Source: Verrucomicrobiota bacterium
GTDB lineage: Bacteria > Verrucomicrobiota > Verrucomicrobiia > Verrucomicrobiales > DEV007
Assembly: GCA_030625775.1 (NCBI GenBank)
Contig: DAOUQC010000002.1
Span: 1-64,000 of the forward strand
DNA length: 64,000 nt
Reading direction: 5' to 3'
Shown here piece after piece: positions 38,279-47,826 of this stretch (its first letter is position 1; every line of letters starts with the position of its first letter). A program made the translations under genes and the position numbers. The notes beneath the pieces are model-generated. The model did not search any database. It was not told the origin of the DNA and saw only the letters and a list, made by a program, of their open reading frames with translations.

Positions 38279-38839
38279 ATGTCAGCTGAAAGCAACAGTT
38301 CCGGAAAAACAATTCTGCTAGGAGTGACGGGATCCATCGCCGCTTTTAAAGCGGCCGACATCGCTAGTCACTTGGTCAAGCTCGGCCATCAAGTGCATGT
38401 GATCATGACAGACGAATCCCAGGAATTCATCACTCCGCTGACTTTGCAAACCTTGTCCCGCCAAGCCGTGATCACTCGACTGGCTGATGAAGCCGACAGT
38501 TGGCAGCCTGGGCACATCCAGCTCGCCGACCGTGCCGACCTGCTGCTCATCGCCCCTGCTACTGCGAATATGATCGCCAAACTCGCTCATGGCCTCGCTG
38601 ACGACGCACTCAGTTCCATCGCCCTGGCTGTTCGAGCACCGGTTTTGATTGCACCTGCCATGAACGGCAATATGTGGCAGCACGTAGCTACTGAGAGCAA
38701 TGTGAAAACTTTGACTGAGCGCGGCGTGCATTTCATCGGCCCCGAACAAGATGGCATGCTCGCCTGCGGTTACGAAGGTGTCGGCCGTTTGTGGAATGTT
38801 GAAGGTATTATTGCTAAGACTGAAGAATTACTTTCGTGA
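38279..38839 (+). CDS. coaC: Phosphopantothenoylcysteine decarboxylase (CoaC), stand-alone
   Basis: This FMN flavoprotein decarboxylates phosphopantothenoylcysteine in coenzyme A synthesis. The protein has 186 residues. The motif GVTGSIAAFKAADI binds FMN, APATANMIAKLAHGLADD carries the ATAN signature, APAMNGNMW is the substrate-recognition clamp, and GMLACGYEGVGRL contains the active-site cysteine. In most bacteria this domain is fused to CoaB. Here it ends with its own stop codon and the CoaB domain is a separate gene 157 bp downstream. Confidence 0.92.
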   Translation: MSAESNSSGKTILLGVTGSIAAFKAADIASHLVKLGHQVHVIMTDESQEFITPLTLQTLSRQAVITRLADEADSWQPGHIQLADRADLLLIAPATANMIAKLAHGLADDALSSIALAVRAPVLIAPAMNGNMWQHVATESNVKTLTERGVHFIGPEQDGMLACGYEGVGRLWNVEGIIAKTEELLS

Positions 38840-38996
38840 AATAAAAGTAGGACAAAATTCCATTTTTGTCATTTTGAGAGGAAACAACAGCAAGAAAGGG
38901 AAATATAAAAATTGCCCTGCCCTTTTCTGACATCTCCCTCCGCAACAAGCTGAAAAGACGGTTTTGGCCGTGATTTAGAACTCATCCCGACCCACT

Positions 38997-39647
38997 TTGA
39001 AAATACTAATCACAGCCGGACCTACCCGTGAAGCCATTGATCCGGTTCGCTACATCAGCAATCGATCGTCAGGTAAAATGGGCTACGCTATCGCCGAAGC
39101 GGCACTGGCGCGCGGCCACGAAGTGATTTTAATATCCGGCCCCGTAGCCCTCGCTGCCCCTGTAGCAGCTCATACGATACACGTGATCAGCGCCGCCGAA
39201 ATGTATGCGGCGGTGGAAGGGCAAATCAGCAAAAAGGTTGATGCCGGCATCTTTTGTGCGGCCGTTGCCGATTACCGCCCCCTCACCATTGCTGATCAAA
39301 AAATCAAAAAGTCTGGAGAGAGTCGAATGGAACTTGTCCTGGAAAAAACCGCAGATATTCTCGGCTGTGCCCGGGATGAAATGGCCTTCACAGGGACGCT
39401 GGTTGGCTTCGCGGCTGAAACCAATAATCTCGAAAAACACGCACGGCACAAACTCACCACCAAAAAATGCGACCTCATCATCGCCAACCACGTCGGCACT
39501 AGCGAAACGGGATTTGATGTCGATGAAAACGAGCTGCACTTATTTTACCCAGACGGCCACAGCAAAAAACTGCCATGCCAGACAAAAGCCCTACTGGGAG
39601 AGAAAGTGATCGAAATCATCGAAAAGCTGGGCGACGCTGGCGCATGA
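38997..39647 (+). CDS. coaB: Phosphopantothenate-cysteine ligase (CoaB), stand-alone
   Basis: This protein couples 4'-phosphopantothenate with cysteine, the step before CoaC. The 216-residue protein begins with TTG at 38997, and the family start ILITAGPTREAIDPVRYISN follows immediately. It continues RSSGKMGYAIAEAAL, AAVADYRP and KIKKSG, and ends with the dimerisation region. The nucleotide-binding lysine segment KSGESRMELVLEKTADIL is intact. Its stop overlaps the start of the next gene (ATGA at 39644-39647), indicating translational coupling. Confidence 0.92.
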   Translation: MKILITAGPTREAIDPVRYISNRSSGKMGYAIAEAALARGHEVILISGPVALAAPVAAHTIHVISAAEMYAAVEGQISKKVDAGIFCAAVADYRPLTIADQKIKKSGESRMELVLEKTADILGCARDEMAFTGTLVGFAAETNNLEKHARHKLTTKKCDLIIANHVGTSETGFDVDENELHLFYPDGHSKKLPCQTKALLGEKVIEIIEKLGDAGA

Positions 39648-40387
39648 GCGAACATCTCAAAATTGCTATCGAAGCTGCTAAAAAAGCCGGAGTTTTACTG
39701 CGGGAAAATTATGAAACGGATCTGGTGGTCGATGCCCTGCATGACCACGACATCAAGCTCAATCTCGATGTTCGTGCCCAGGATCTGATCACGGATTGCC
39801 TGCTCACAGCTTTCCCCGATCACGCACTCTACGGCGAAGAAGGCATCGCGGGAAATCTCGAAAGTGACTGGCAATGGGTAGTGGATCCGATTGACGGCAC
39901 AGTGAATTATTTTTATGGCATCCCACATTTCTGTGTATCGATTGCGCTGCGTCATAAAAAAGAAATCATCCTCGGAGTGATCTACGACCCGATGGCAGAT
40001 GAATTATGGGCAGTGGAAAAAGATGGTCTGCCAACTTTAAATGGCAAGAAAATCCAAACCAGCTCACGCGACCAACTGAAAGACACTGTGATGACCATCG
40101 GTTTTTCCAAAACCAGGGAATCGATGGATGCCGGTTTGCAACGCTACAAAGAAATCGCTTACAAAGTTCGCAAGACCCGGATGATGGGCAGCGCCGCTCT
40201 AGCGCTAGCCTACATCTCCTGTGGCCGCCTCGATGCCTATATCGAAGAAACGATCAGCCTGTGGGACGTAGCCGCCGGCATCCTGTTGGTTGAAAATGCC
40301 GGAGGAAAAATCGAACTCACTCCCGTCTCGTCATGCGAGGATAAATTTGGTATCGTGGCTACCAACGGAAAAATCACTTTTGACTAA
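39644..40387 (+). CDS. Inositol monophosphatase family protein
   Basis: The 247-residue Mg-dependent phosphatase starts at ATG 39644, overlapping the coaB stop; longer in-frame starts lie inside coaB. Metal-binding motifs are GEEG and DPIDGTVNYFYGIPHFCVSI, and the C-terminal motif is LWDVAAGILLVENAGG. Relatives hydrolyse inositol phosphate, 3'(2')-phosphoadenosine phosphate, or fructose-1,6-bisphosphate; sequence alone does not choose between them. The coupling to CoA genes is suggestive but not informative about substrate. Confidence 0.9.
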   Translation: MSEHLKIAIEAAKKAGVLLRENYETDLVVDALHDHDIKLNLDVRAQDLITDCLLTAFPDHALYGEEGIAGNLESDWQWVVDPIDGTVNYFYGIPHFCVSIALRHKKEIILGVIYDPMADELWAVEKDGLPTLNGKKIQTSSRDQLKDTVMTIGFSKTRESMDAGLQRYKEIAYKVRKTRMMGSAALALAYISCGRLDAYIEETISLWDVAAGILLVENAGGKIELTPVSSCEDKFGIVATNGKITFD

Positions 40388-40414
40388 AATTTAAACCACT
40401 ACCGGAGCCTCAAC

Positions 40415-40420
40415 TATAAT
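40415..40420 (+). promoter_or_regulatory. Candidate -10 element upstream of ispF
   Basis: A TATAAT hexamer lies 60 nt before the ispF start. The -35 region is unremarkable. It immediately precedes the periodic repeat at 40431-40465. Weak evidence. Confidence 0.3.
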
Positions 40421-40430
40421 TCTCTTCTCT

Positions 40431-40465
40431 ATCAGTGAAATCCGTGCCATCCGTGGTTCAAAAAT
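40431..40465 (+). repeat. Extragenic repeat with 9-bp period
   Basis: The sequence contains successive near-copies GTGAAATCC, GTGCCATCC and GTGGTTC, ending in an A run. This resembles short extragenic repeats that I recall from other bacterial genomes. It lies in the 92-bp gap before ispF and, if transcribed, would be in its leader. Confidence 0.55.
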
Positions 40466-40479
40466 AGCCAATCAAAATT

Positions 40480-40959
40480 ATGCAGTGCAGTGGAATAGGA
40501 TACGACGTACATCGTTTTGCAAAGGGCCGCCCGCTCATCCTCGGCGGAGTGGACATCCCCCACGAACGCGGCCTTGAAGGTCACTCGGATGCCGACGTCC
40601 TATCACATGCCATTGCTGATGCGGTGCTCGGAGCTCTTGGTTTGAACGACATCGGTTTTTATTTCCCTCCCGAAGATGACAGTATCGAGGGCATTTCCAG
40701 CTTGGAAATCCTGAAAAAAGTCCGCCATCTGGCCGAGGGGAAATCAGCGTGGATTCACAATATCGACAGCACCTTGATTGCCGAACGGCCAAAAATCATG
40801 CCACATGTGGAGCGCATGAAATTAAAAATTTCCGAAGCTCTGGGCATTGACCACACCCAGGTAGGAGTCAAAGCCACCACCAACGAATTGATGGGATTCA
40901 TCGGCCGAGAAGAAGGCATCGCCGCCATGGCGGTGGCAAGTGTCGAGATCCGGGAGTGA
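40480..40959 (+). CDS. ispF: 2-C-methyl-D-erythritol 2,4-cyclodiphosphate synthase
   Basis: IspF closes the cyclic diphosphate in the MEP isoprenoid pathway. The 159-residue trimeric zinc enzyme has the signature GIGYDVHRF, the metal site in GHSDADVLSHAIADA, IHNIDSTLIAERPK, and the C-terminal KATTNELMGFIGREEGIAA. Size and motifs are normal. No ispD is adjacent. Confidence 0.96.
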   Translation: MQCSGIGYDVHRFAKGRPLILGGVDIPHERGLEGHSDADVLSHAIADAVLGALGLNDIGFYFPPEDDSIEGISSLEILKKVRHLAEGKSAWIHNIDSTLIAERPKIMPHVERMKLKISEALGIDHTQVGVKATTNELMGFIGREEGIAAMAVASVEIRE

Positions 40960-40965
40960 GGGCTC

Positions 40966-40987
40966 AAAGGCGGACTAATCCGTCTTT
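40966..40987 (+). terminator. Possible terminator hairpin after ispF
   Basis: AAAGGCGGA and TCCGTCTTT pair over 9 bp with one G-U around a CTAA loop, starting 6 bp after the ispF stop. The T tract is only three bases before other sequence, so termination is plausible but weak. Confidence 0.4.
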
Positions 40988-41038
40988 ATCGAAAAATCCT
41001 GTATTCTCCGTTACCGCAAATAAAAACCTCAAAAACTC

Positions 41039-41881
41039 CTACTGCGGCGGCTCACCCCCACTCAACATCACCACCACACTGACCGTGTTAAATCCTGCAT
41101 GGATACCAATAGGTACCCAGAGGCTGCCGCTCCATTCATAGGCCAGAGTCAGGATAATGGCAAAAGCCCACAGAGGCAGGAGAGCCGGCAGATTTACATG
41201 CACGACGGCAAACAGTGCTCCCGCACTGATGATGGCAAAAAACGGATTGGTGAAGTGTTTGAGCACTCCATAAATATACCCTCGAAAGACCAATTCCTCG
41301 ACTAGCGGTGCGACGATGCAGGCACTCACAATCATCCCGGTTTTCAAGCCGATTCCCGATGCATTTTTTAACGAATCAACCGTTTCCTGTTCCTTCATTT
41401 CACCAAAAATCGGTTCCAGCCATTCAGCTCTGGCCCACTCGCTCAAATACAGGATCAAGGGAGTCGCCAACAAAATACCCACCACCACCCATAACAACCA
41501 TTTGAAAAAGCTCACCTGGTCCAGACCAAATAACTCAACCGGATTGCGCCCGCCTACCCACTGCACGGTCACCAATACTATAGTCGCCAGAAACAAACTC
41601 AGCACCAGCCCACCCACGATGAGCTCCGGCGACATCTGCACGGCCTCCTTCTCTTGTGAAGCAAAGAGAATCACGTTGTAATAAAACCCCAACAACAGAC
41701 TAATCGCAACGAGATCAACTCCACCAAAAGAGCTGCATCGAATCTTTCCAAAACCATTGTTCACTTCCTGGGTTTGTCTCCGCACAGCCCTGATCGAAAC
41801 ACTGATCAGCAATCCCACCAACACGGTCAGAAGGGCCAGATGCTCAAATTCGAGCAACACGGAATGAAGCGCTTTTTCCAT
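41039..41881 (-). CDS. CPBP-family intramembrane glutamic endopeptidase
   Basis: The protein has 280 residues from ATG 41881. It has about eight hydrophobic segments. The Abi/CPBP catalytic motifs are EELVFRGYIYGVL (EExxxR), FAVVHVN (FxxxH) and a terminal HAGFN. Family members cleave peptides inside the membrane and include CAAX-processing and bacteriocin-immunity proteins. It begins 2 bp after the sulfatase stop codon, so it is probably in one transcription unit with the sulfatase and the acyl-ACP synthetase-like gene. Confidence 0.88.
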   Translation of the reverse strand: MEKALHSVLLEFEHLALLTVLVGLLISVSIRAVRRQTQEVNNGFGKIRCSSFGGVDLVAISLLLGFYYNVILFASQEKEAVQMSPELIVGGLVLSLFLATIVLVTVQWVGGRNPVELFGLDQVSFFKWLLWVVVGILLATPLILYLSEWARAEWLEPIFGEMKEQETVDSLKNASGIGLKTGMIVSACIVAPLVEELVFRGYIYGVLKHFTNPFFAIISAGALFAVVHVNLPALLPLWAFAIILTLAYEWSGSLWVPIGIHAGFNTVSVVVMLSGGEPPQ

Positions 41882-41883
41882 CC

Positions 41884-43242
41884 TTATCTGACGGGTTTCA
41901 CCTCGATTTCCCACTTCACCAATTTTTTCTGCAAAACGCGAGCTGCCGCCTTGCCTGCAGCTCGGTCAAGCAAATTGTCTTTTTCGCTCGGGTCTTCAGC
42001 AAGGTCAAACAGCCATTCTTCTGTTTCCCCGGCTTCCGTTTTTTTCAGGTATTTCAAGTCACCGTCACGAACCGCCCACCAAGTGCGTTCTCCGCGACGC
42101 GCCCGCCAGAACAAAGTCCGCATCACATCTTCTTTGCCTTGGATCACGTGATCCAGAATGTCGATGCCGTCCGAGGCCATTCCCTGCTGCGGCTGTGCTC
42201 CTGCAATCGCCATGAAAGAGCGAGTGAGCCCCATGAGGGTGCCGATCTGATTCGACACTTGGCCCGGTTTGATTTTACCCGGCCAGCGGGCGATGCAAGG
42301 CACCCTAATCCCGCCGTCAAACAGAGTGCCCTTGAAATCCCTCCACGGCGTATTAAGACCCGGTTTCATCGCCCCGTGATCCGATGCAAATACGACCAGA
42401 GTATTGCTCGCCTGCTGATTGTCTTCGAGCGTTTTGAGCAAACGTCCCACCTGTTGATCGAGGTCTTCGAGCATCTTGACATAAGTGCTGCGACTGCCCT
42501 GGGTCCACTGCTCCTTAGTCGGTAATTTTGTCGGGCCGTCTGGTGCTTGAAAGGGAAAATGCGGAGCCGCATGAGGAACATAGAGGAAAAAGGGTTTGCC
42601 GGGCTTGTTTTTTTGCCGATTCAAAAACTCAATCGCATCCTCTGTGATCAAATGGGTGGTGAAGCCCTCGCGCTTGATCGCTTTGCGTCCGCTGTAGTAG
42701 ACCGGCAGATCAGAAAGCTCAACGTGATGGAAATAATCAACGTTACCACCCAGGAAACCAACAAACTCGTCAAATCCCTGATCGAGAGGATTGAACTTTG
42801 CTTCGTATCCCATGTGCCATTTACCAAAAATTGCATTGCGGTAGCCCTCCTTTTTGAGTGCAGGAGCCAATACAGCCATATCGCCTGGCAAACCCAGATC
42901 GCTCTTGCCGGCAAGACGAATCGCATCGTCATAACGTCCCACATTCCCCGTACCGATCGCACACTCCAAACCGCCGACACGTTGCGGATAACGACCTGTC
43001 AGGAATGCCGTTCGCGAAGGAGAGCACTCGGGACCATTGGCATAAAAATTGGTGAACTTGACCCCTTCAGCAGCTAACTTGTCGATGTTCGGCGTCTTTG
43101 CATCAGGGGCCCCGTAGCCGGACAGGTCAGCATACCCCATATCATCAGCAAGAATGAAGATAATATTAGGCTTGCCCTGTGCCGACAGTGTGACCCAGAG
43201 AACCCCTAACAAGATAATTGTGATTTTTTCAAAAAGCTTCAT
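41884..43242 (-). CDS. Secreted sulfatase (arylsulfatase A family)
   Basis: The 452-residue protein starts at ATG 43242 with a signal peptide (MKLFEKITIILLGVLWVTLS) and mature sequence KPNIIFILADDMGYADL. The cysteine to be converted to formylglycine is C73 in ECSPSRTAFLTG, the CxPSR consensus. Metal-binding and substrate residues lie in GKWHMGY and FASDHG. It should hydrolyse sulfate esters on polysaccharides outside the cytoplasm and needs a formylglycine-generating enzyme encoded elsewhere. It lies downstream of the acyl-ACP synthetase-like gene with a 25-bp gap. Confidence 0.93.
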   Translation of the reverse strand: MKLFEKITIILLGVLWVTLSAQGKPNIIFILADDMGYADLSGYGAPDAKTPNIDKLAAEGVKFTNFYANGPECSPSRTAFLTGRYPQRVGGLECAIGTGNVGRYDDAIRLAGKSDLGLPGDMAVLAPALKKEGYRNAIFGKWHMGYEAKFNPLDQGFDEFVGFLGGNVDYFHHVELSDLPVYYSGRKAIKREGFTTHLITEDAIEFLNRQKNKPGKPFFLYVPHAAPHFPFQAPDGPTKLPTKEQWTQGSRSTYVKMLEDLDQQVGRLLKTLEDNQQASNTLVVFASDHGAMKPGLNTPWRDFKGTLFDGGIRVPCIARWPGKIKPGQVSNQIGTLMGLTRSFMAIAGAQPQQGMASDGIDILDHVIQGKEDVMRTLFWRARRGERTWWAVRDGDLKYLKKTEAGETEEWLFDLAEDPSEKDNLLDRAAGKAAARVLQKKLVKWEIEVKPVR

Positions 43243-43267
43243 GATTTCAAACTGGTTTTCTGTAGGG

Positions 43268-45490
43268 TTAAAGCGCAGGCACTCCTCGTGAAGCCAATGC
43301 AGCTTCTTCACAGGATTTGATATCCAGCTTACCTGAAGCTAGATGAGGCATGGCATCAATCACCGTCAGGGTTTTAGGAATCCACAACGCAGGCACACCC
43401 TTCGCTAACAAACGACTGCGCAGTTCTGATTTATCGAGATCAGCTTCAGTGGTCAACAAAATCAAGGCCTCCCCTTTTGCTTCGTCAGGAACACCGACAA
43501 TGGTGATTTTACGCTCATCTTCAGGATCATATCCCATTGCTGAATTGATCAGTTCCTCGACCTTTTCGTGAGGCACCATTTCACCCCCAATCTTTGAAAA
43601 TCTCGACAACCTGCCTTCAATATAGAGAAATCCGTCTTCATCCATCCTGCCCAGATCCCCGGTGCGGAACCAGCCATCGATCAACACCTCTGCTGTTTTT
43701 TCAGGCTGGTTGAGATAACCCTCGAAAATATTCGCTCCTTTAAGCCAGATCATGCCGCTGGACTCAATCGGCAAGGCTTCATCGGTATCGGGGTTGGTGA
43801 TACGAACAGCGATGCCGGGAATCAGATGCCCCACCGAGCCAGGCCGGTGATTGATCACCACCGGACGGCAATCTCCGGAATCACAGGGTTCCGGATTCGG
43901 CAGATTCACATTGGTAGCCGGTGAAGTCTCGGTGAGCCCATAGCCTTCCAGAACAGGCTTGCCAAAACGCTTTTGAAAAGCTTCAGCCACTTTTGACGGC
44001 AGCTTTTCAGCACCCGTCACCACCAGAGTGGTTGACCGCAATTGCTCGGGTTTGGCTTTACGGAGATAACCTCGCAAAAAAGTAGGGGTCGAGAGCAACA
44101 GACTGATTTGGTATTGCTCGATCAAATGTGCCAATTTGGCAATTTCGAGTGGACTGGGATAAGTCACCAGGGTCACTCCCTGAATAACCGGATACCACAT
44201 CGTGACGGTGGCACCAAAGCTGTGGAACAAGGGCAAACATCCGAGCACCTTATCCTCCTTGGTCAAATCAATGCGGGAACCAAACTGATTGATATTCGCC
44301 AGCAGATTTCGATGGGATAAAACCACCCCTTTCGGGCTGCCCGAACTCCCACTGGTGAATAGCAACATCGCCTCTTCCCGGTCACCCGTTTTGCAGACCC
44401 CCAACATCTTCGCCAGACGATTCGCTGAAAACAATTTGCCAAAAATATACCAGAGTTTGATTCTACCCTTGATTTTTGGCAAAACTTTCTCAACAAAAAT
44501 CAGCTTCTCTTCAGACGGCCAGGGGAACTTCGGTAATTTATCAATGAACGGCTGTGCGGTGAGGAAGCGATCCAGGTCGGCTTCCTTGATGGAATGGTTC
44601 ACCGCCTCCACGCCCGCAGTGAAGTTCAGATTCACTGGAACCTTTCCTGCAAACAACACAGCCAGATTGGCAATCAAACCTCCCTTGCCCGGAGGTAAAA
44701 GAATTCCTACCCGTTTTTTTGAGGTGCTCTTACGAATATGTTTGCTCAAGGCCGCCGCCGCCGCAAAAACCTTGTCAAATCCAAGCTCCTTGCCATCAAC
44801 CCCATCGATGACCCTCGCCGTAGTGCCGTGTTGTTTTAATCCCCTCAGCAAAGTGAAAGCCAGGCTGGCCTTCAAAATTGAACGTTGACTAAACGCCCTC
44901 TCCGAGGCCTCCAGAAGATTCTCGAAATAATTAGCCGAATTGGCATGCCCCCCCTCAAGCACTTTTCCAAACGATAGCACCGTCCCCCCTGCCTCCTCAA
45001 CGGTCTCCACCGCAAGTCTGGTTTCTGCGAGATGCTCGACAAACAAAGGTGCTACAGGAACGCCCGCATTCACCAGAAATTTCACTACCGGGGTCGGCAC
45101 ACAGGTCGTCTGGGCGCAGCGGGCGTTCACTTCGCCCGGTATGAATACGACCGCATCGCCCCTGGTGACACAATCATGCACCGCCTTTTTAAAAGCTTCC
45201 TGATTTTCCTCACTGCAGATGAATTCAAGCCCCTGCACCTCCTCTTTTTGTAAAAAATCTTTGATTTCGCTGCTGTACTCAAAGCTGCTTCCGACTAGAT
45301 AAGTGATGTCGCGGCCTTTCAGTTGTGCCTCAAGCAATAACAAATCCTCCATCGACAGGCGATTGGGAATAAGCAGGACCCCACCTTCAGGCAGGTATTC
45401 TTTGCCACTTACTTCGGGGATGGGATTAGCTTGAGTCGACACAGTTATAGATGGATTCGTAAATTTTATTATACAGGCCAGACGGCTCAC
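43268..45490 (-). CDS. Aas-like fusion: acyltransferase-type domain plus AMP-forming acyl-ACP synthetase
   Basis: The 740-residue protein starts at GTG 45490, or possibly GTG 45442. The N-terminal 180 residues align in layout with the LPLAT acyltransferase of Aas, but the catalytic HxxxxD reads RLSMED (His to Arg), and the second motif (PEG) is FIPGEVNAR. The AMP-binding ligase (about 220-735) is complete: LLFTSGSSGSPKGVVLSHRN, GYGLTETSPATN, WFRTGDLGRMDEDGFLYIEGR. It would activate fatty acids for membrane lipid recycling, while its own acyl-transfer step may be lost. Confidence 0.82.
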   Translation of the reverse strand: MSRLACIIKFTNPSITVSTQANPIPEVSGKEYLPEGGVLLIPNRLSMEDLLLLEAQLKGRDITYLVGSSFEYSSEIKDFLQKEEVQGLEFICSEENQEAFKKAVHDCVTRGDAVVFIPGEVNARCAQTTCVPTPVVKFLVNAGVPVAPLFVEHLAETRLAVETVEEAGGTVLSFGKVLEGGHANSANYFENLLEASERAFSQRSILKASLAFTLLRGLKQHGTTARVIDGVDGKELGFDKVFAAAAALSKHIRKSTSKKRVGILLPPGKGGLIANLAVLFAGKVPVNLNFTAGVEAVNHSIKEADLDRFLTAQPFIDKLPKFPWPSEEKLIFVEKVLPKIKGRIKLWYIFGKLFSANRLAKMLGVCKTGDREEAMLLFTSGSSGSPKGVVLSHRNLLANINQFGSRIDLTKEDKVLGCLPLFHSFGATVTMWYPVIQGVTLVTYPSPLEIAKLAHLIEQYQISLLLSTPTFLRGYLRKAKPEQLRSTTLVVTGAEKLPSKVAEAFQKRFGKPVLEGYGLTETSPATNVNLPNPEPCDSGDCRPVVINHRPGSVGHLIPGIAVRITNPDTDEALPIESSGMIWLKGANIFEGYLNQPEKTAEVLIDGWFRTGDLGRMDEDGFLYIEGRLSRFSKIGGEMVPHEKVEELINSAMGYDPEDERKITIVGVPDEAKGEALILLTTEADLDKSELRSRLLAKGVPALWIPKTLTVIDAMPHLASGKLDIKSCEEAALASRGVPAL

Positions 45491-45699
45491 TGCACCAACG
45501 CAATGTTATAAGATTCTCAACCTTCCGATTTTCGGCCTTGAGTGACGCCTATTCAAGCTCATTATCCTGATGTTTTTTACCCTTTCGGGGCCATTTCCTA
45601 TTGCTCAACACGTATCTCTGCTCAATTTAACTTCTCTTCTTGATTTCCTGTTGGCAAATAGGTTATAGCATCGATCTCTATTGCTAAAATTTTCGTATT

Positions 45700-45990
45700 A
45701 TGGAAACTGACTCCCCTGATCCCCATTCAGCCCCTTATCAAAAGGCTTGCCTCAAAATAGCCGCCAGTCTCCTGCTTATCTGGTTTTCAGTAAGTTTTGG
45801 CTGCGGCATTATTTTTCGGGAGTGGTTGGATGAACATGCCCCGCAAGTGGGCACCGCTCCTTTTGGATTCTGGATGGCTCAGCAGGGCGCGATCATTTGT
45901 TTTGTTATCCTGCTGGTGGTTTTTGCGGTGCTGATGAACCGCTTGGATGCCAAGCACGGTTACAGTGAAGAAGAAAATTCAGCCAAATAA
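45700..45990 (+). CDS. DUF4212 small membrane subunit of a sodium:solute symporter
   Basis: The 96-residue protein has two membrane helices (about 20-42 and 62-84) joined by FREWLDEHAPQVGTAPFGFWMAQQGA, the DUF4212 signature. Such proteins are encoded just upstream of VC_2705-type solute symporters and are thought to be an accessory subunit. The symporter gene follows after 3 bp. Confidence 0.9.
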   Translation: METDSPDPHSAPYQKACLKIAASLLLIWFSVSFGCGIIFREWLDEHAPQVGTAPFGFWMAQQGAIICFVILLVVFAVLMNRLDAKHGYSEEENSAK

Positions 45991-45993
45991 TAA

Positions 45994-47814
45994 ATGCCCC
46001 AGGATACCTACAATTTTATTTTCATTGGCATTTCCTTTGCCCTCTACATTGGTATTGCGATTAAATCGCGGGCAAAATCGACGAAGGAGTATTACACCGC
46101 GGGTGGAGGGGTATCGCCACTCGCCAACGGGATGGCTACAGCAGCCGACTGGATGTCTGCAGCAACTTTCATTTCCATGGCGGGCACGGTTGCTCTGAGC
46201 GGCTACGACGCTTCACGCTTTTTGATGGGTTGGACCGGGGGTTTTGTGCTGCTGACTATTCTAATGGTCCCCTACCTGCGCAAATTTGGCAAAGCCACTG
46301 TGCCGGACTTTATCGGCGATCGTTATTATTCCAAAGTGGCTCGCGGGGTGGCTGTAATCTGTGCCATTTTTATCTGCATGACTTATATCATGGGGCAGAT
46401 GCGTGGTGTGGGGGTGGTATTTTCACAGCTATTTGGCATCGGGATACCCGCAGGGGTGCTGATAGGAGCAAGCATCGTGTTTTTCTACGCTGGTCTCGGT
46501 GGCATGAAAGGCATCACCTACACCCAGGTTGCCCAATACACGGTGATGGCTTTTGCCTACACCATTCCGGCAGTCTTCATCGCCATCGCGATGACAGAAA
46601 ATGTCGTTCCTCAACTCGGCCTGATCGGTAATTATACCGTAGGGGGCGAACACGTGCCCTTTCTTGAAAAGCTGAATAATATTAATACCGAACTGGGTTT
46701 TAAGGAGTACACCTCGGGGAAACTTTCGCCGATCAATATGTTCTGCATCACCGCAGCCCTCATGTGCGGCACGGCAGGTTTGCCGCATGTGATCGTCCGC
46801 TTCTTTACTGTGAAAAACGTCAAGGCCGTAAGAACTTCAGCCTGCTGGACGCTGCTCTTTATTGCGGTGATCTATCTTACTGCGCCAACCATTGGTGCAT
46901 TTTCACGGGTGAATCTGATTCAAACCTTGCACGAAACGACTTACAAAGAAGCTCCCGCTTGGTTCAAGGACTTTGAAGCCACCGGCCAGATGGCCTGGGT
47001 CGATAAAAATGGCGATGGGAAAATTCAATACTTTGGCCCGGGAAAATCCGAAGCAGGAATCAACACGGTTTTTCAAGGCAAGGGCCCGACCTACCCTCAG
47101 TACGATGCACCGGAAGATCAGCGGATTGGAAAAAACGGGGAGCTTTTGTTGGCCAACAAAGCCGATGAATCCAACCCCAATGAACTGTGGTTTGGCAATG
47201 ACATCATGGTGATGGCCAACCCGCATATGGCAGGTCTTCCAAAGTGGGTGATCGCCCTGTTGATGGCCGGCTGCATTGCTGCCGCCCTTTCTACCGCAGC
47301 CGGGCTATTGCTGGTATTATCCACTTCGATTTCGCATGACTTAATGAAAAAAATCGTCAACCCGGATTTGAGTGACAAAGACGAAGTCCGTTATGCACGC
47401 TTTGCCTCCTTTGCTGCGCTTGCGGTTGCTGCCTATTTTGGCATCAACCCGCCTTCGGCTTTCATTGCTAAAACCGTGGCCTTTGCCTTCGGCCTGGCGG
47501 CCTCATCCTTTTTCCCCACTCTGCTGATCGGTATTTTTTCCAAACGCATGAACAGGGAAGGAGCGATCAGCGGCATGGCATGCGGCATTTTATTCACTAT
47601 CGGCTATATTGTGTACTTCCAGTTTCTTGGAGGCAAAAAGGAACAGTATTTCCTCGGTATCACCCCGGAGGGAATTGGATTTGTCGGTATGCTGATCAAT
47701 TTTGCCGTCGCCTTTGTCGTCAGCGCTTTCACCCCTGCTCCTCCCCAGGAAGTACAGGACATGGTAGAAAGCATTCATATCCCGAAGGGGTCAGGCGCAG
47801 CGTCCGACCATTGA
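45994..47814 (+). CDS. Sodium:solute symporter, VC_2705 subfamily (acetate/monocarboxylate type)
   Basis: The 606-residue secondary transporter has about 13 membrane helices. The N-terminal SSF region [11 protein letters not shown] and [17 protein letters not shown] is typical of ActP-like carriers. A hydrophilic stretch of about 85 residues (about 315-400) sits between helices and includes DKNGDGKIQ at 337-345, an EF-hand-like calcium loop. The substrate is probably a short-chain organic acid co-transported with sodium, inferred from family. Pairing with the DUF4212 gene supports the assignment. Confidence 0.88.
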   Translation: MPQDTYNFIFIGISFALYIGIAIKSRAKSTKEYYTAGGGVSPLANGMATAADWMSAATFISMAGTVALSGYDASRFLMGWTGGFVLLTILMVPYLRKFGKATVPDFIGDRYYSKVARGVAVICAIFICMTYIMGQMRGVGVVFSQLFGIGIPAGVLIGASIVFFYAGLGGMKGITYTQVAQYTVMAFAYTIPAVFIAIAMTENVVPQLGLIGNYTVGGEHVPFLEKLNNINTELGFKEYTSGKLSPINMFCITAALMCGTAGLPHVIVRFFTVKNVKAVRTSACWTLLFIAVIYLTAPTIGAFSRVNLIQTLHETTYKEAPAWFKDFEATGQMAWVDKNGDGKIQYFGPGKSEAGINTVFQGKGPTYPQYDAPEDQRIGKNGELLLANKADESNPNELWFGNDIMVMANPHMAGLPKWVIALLMAGCIAAALSTAAGLLLVLSTSISHDLMKKIVNPDLSDKDEVRYARFASFAALAVAAYFGINPPSAFIAKTVAFAFGLAASSFFPTLLIGIFSKRMNREGAISGMACGILFTIGYIVYFQFLGGKKEQYFLGITPEGIGFVGMLINFAVAFVVSAFTPAPPQEVQDMVESIHIPKGSGAASDH

Positions 47815-47826
47815 AGAAGTAAACCC

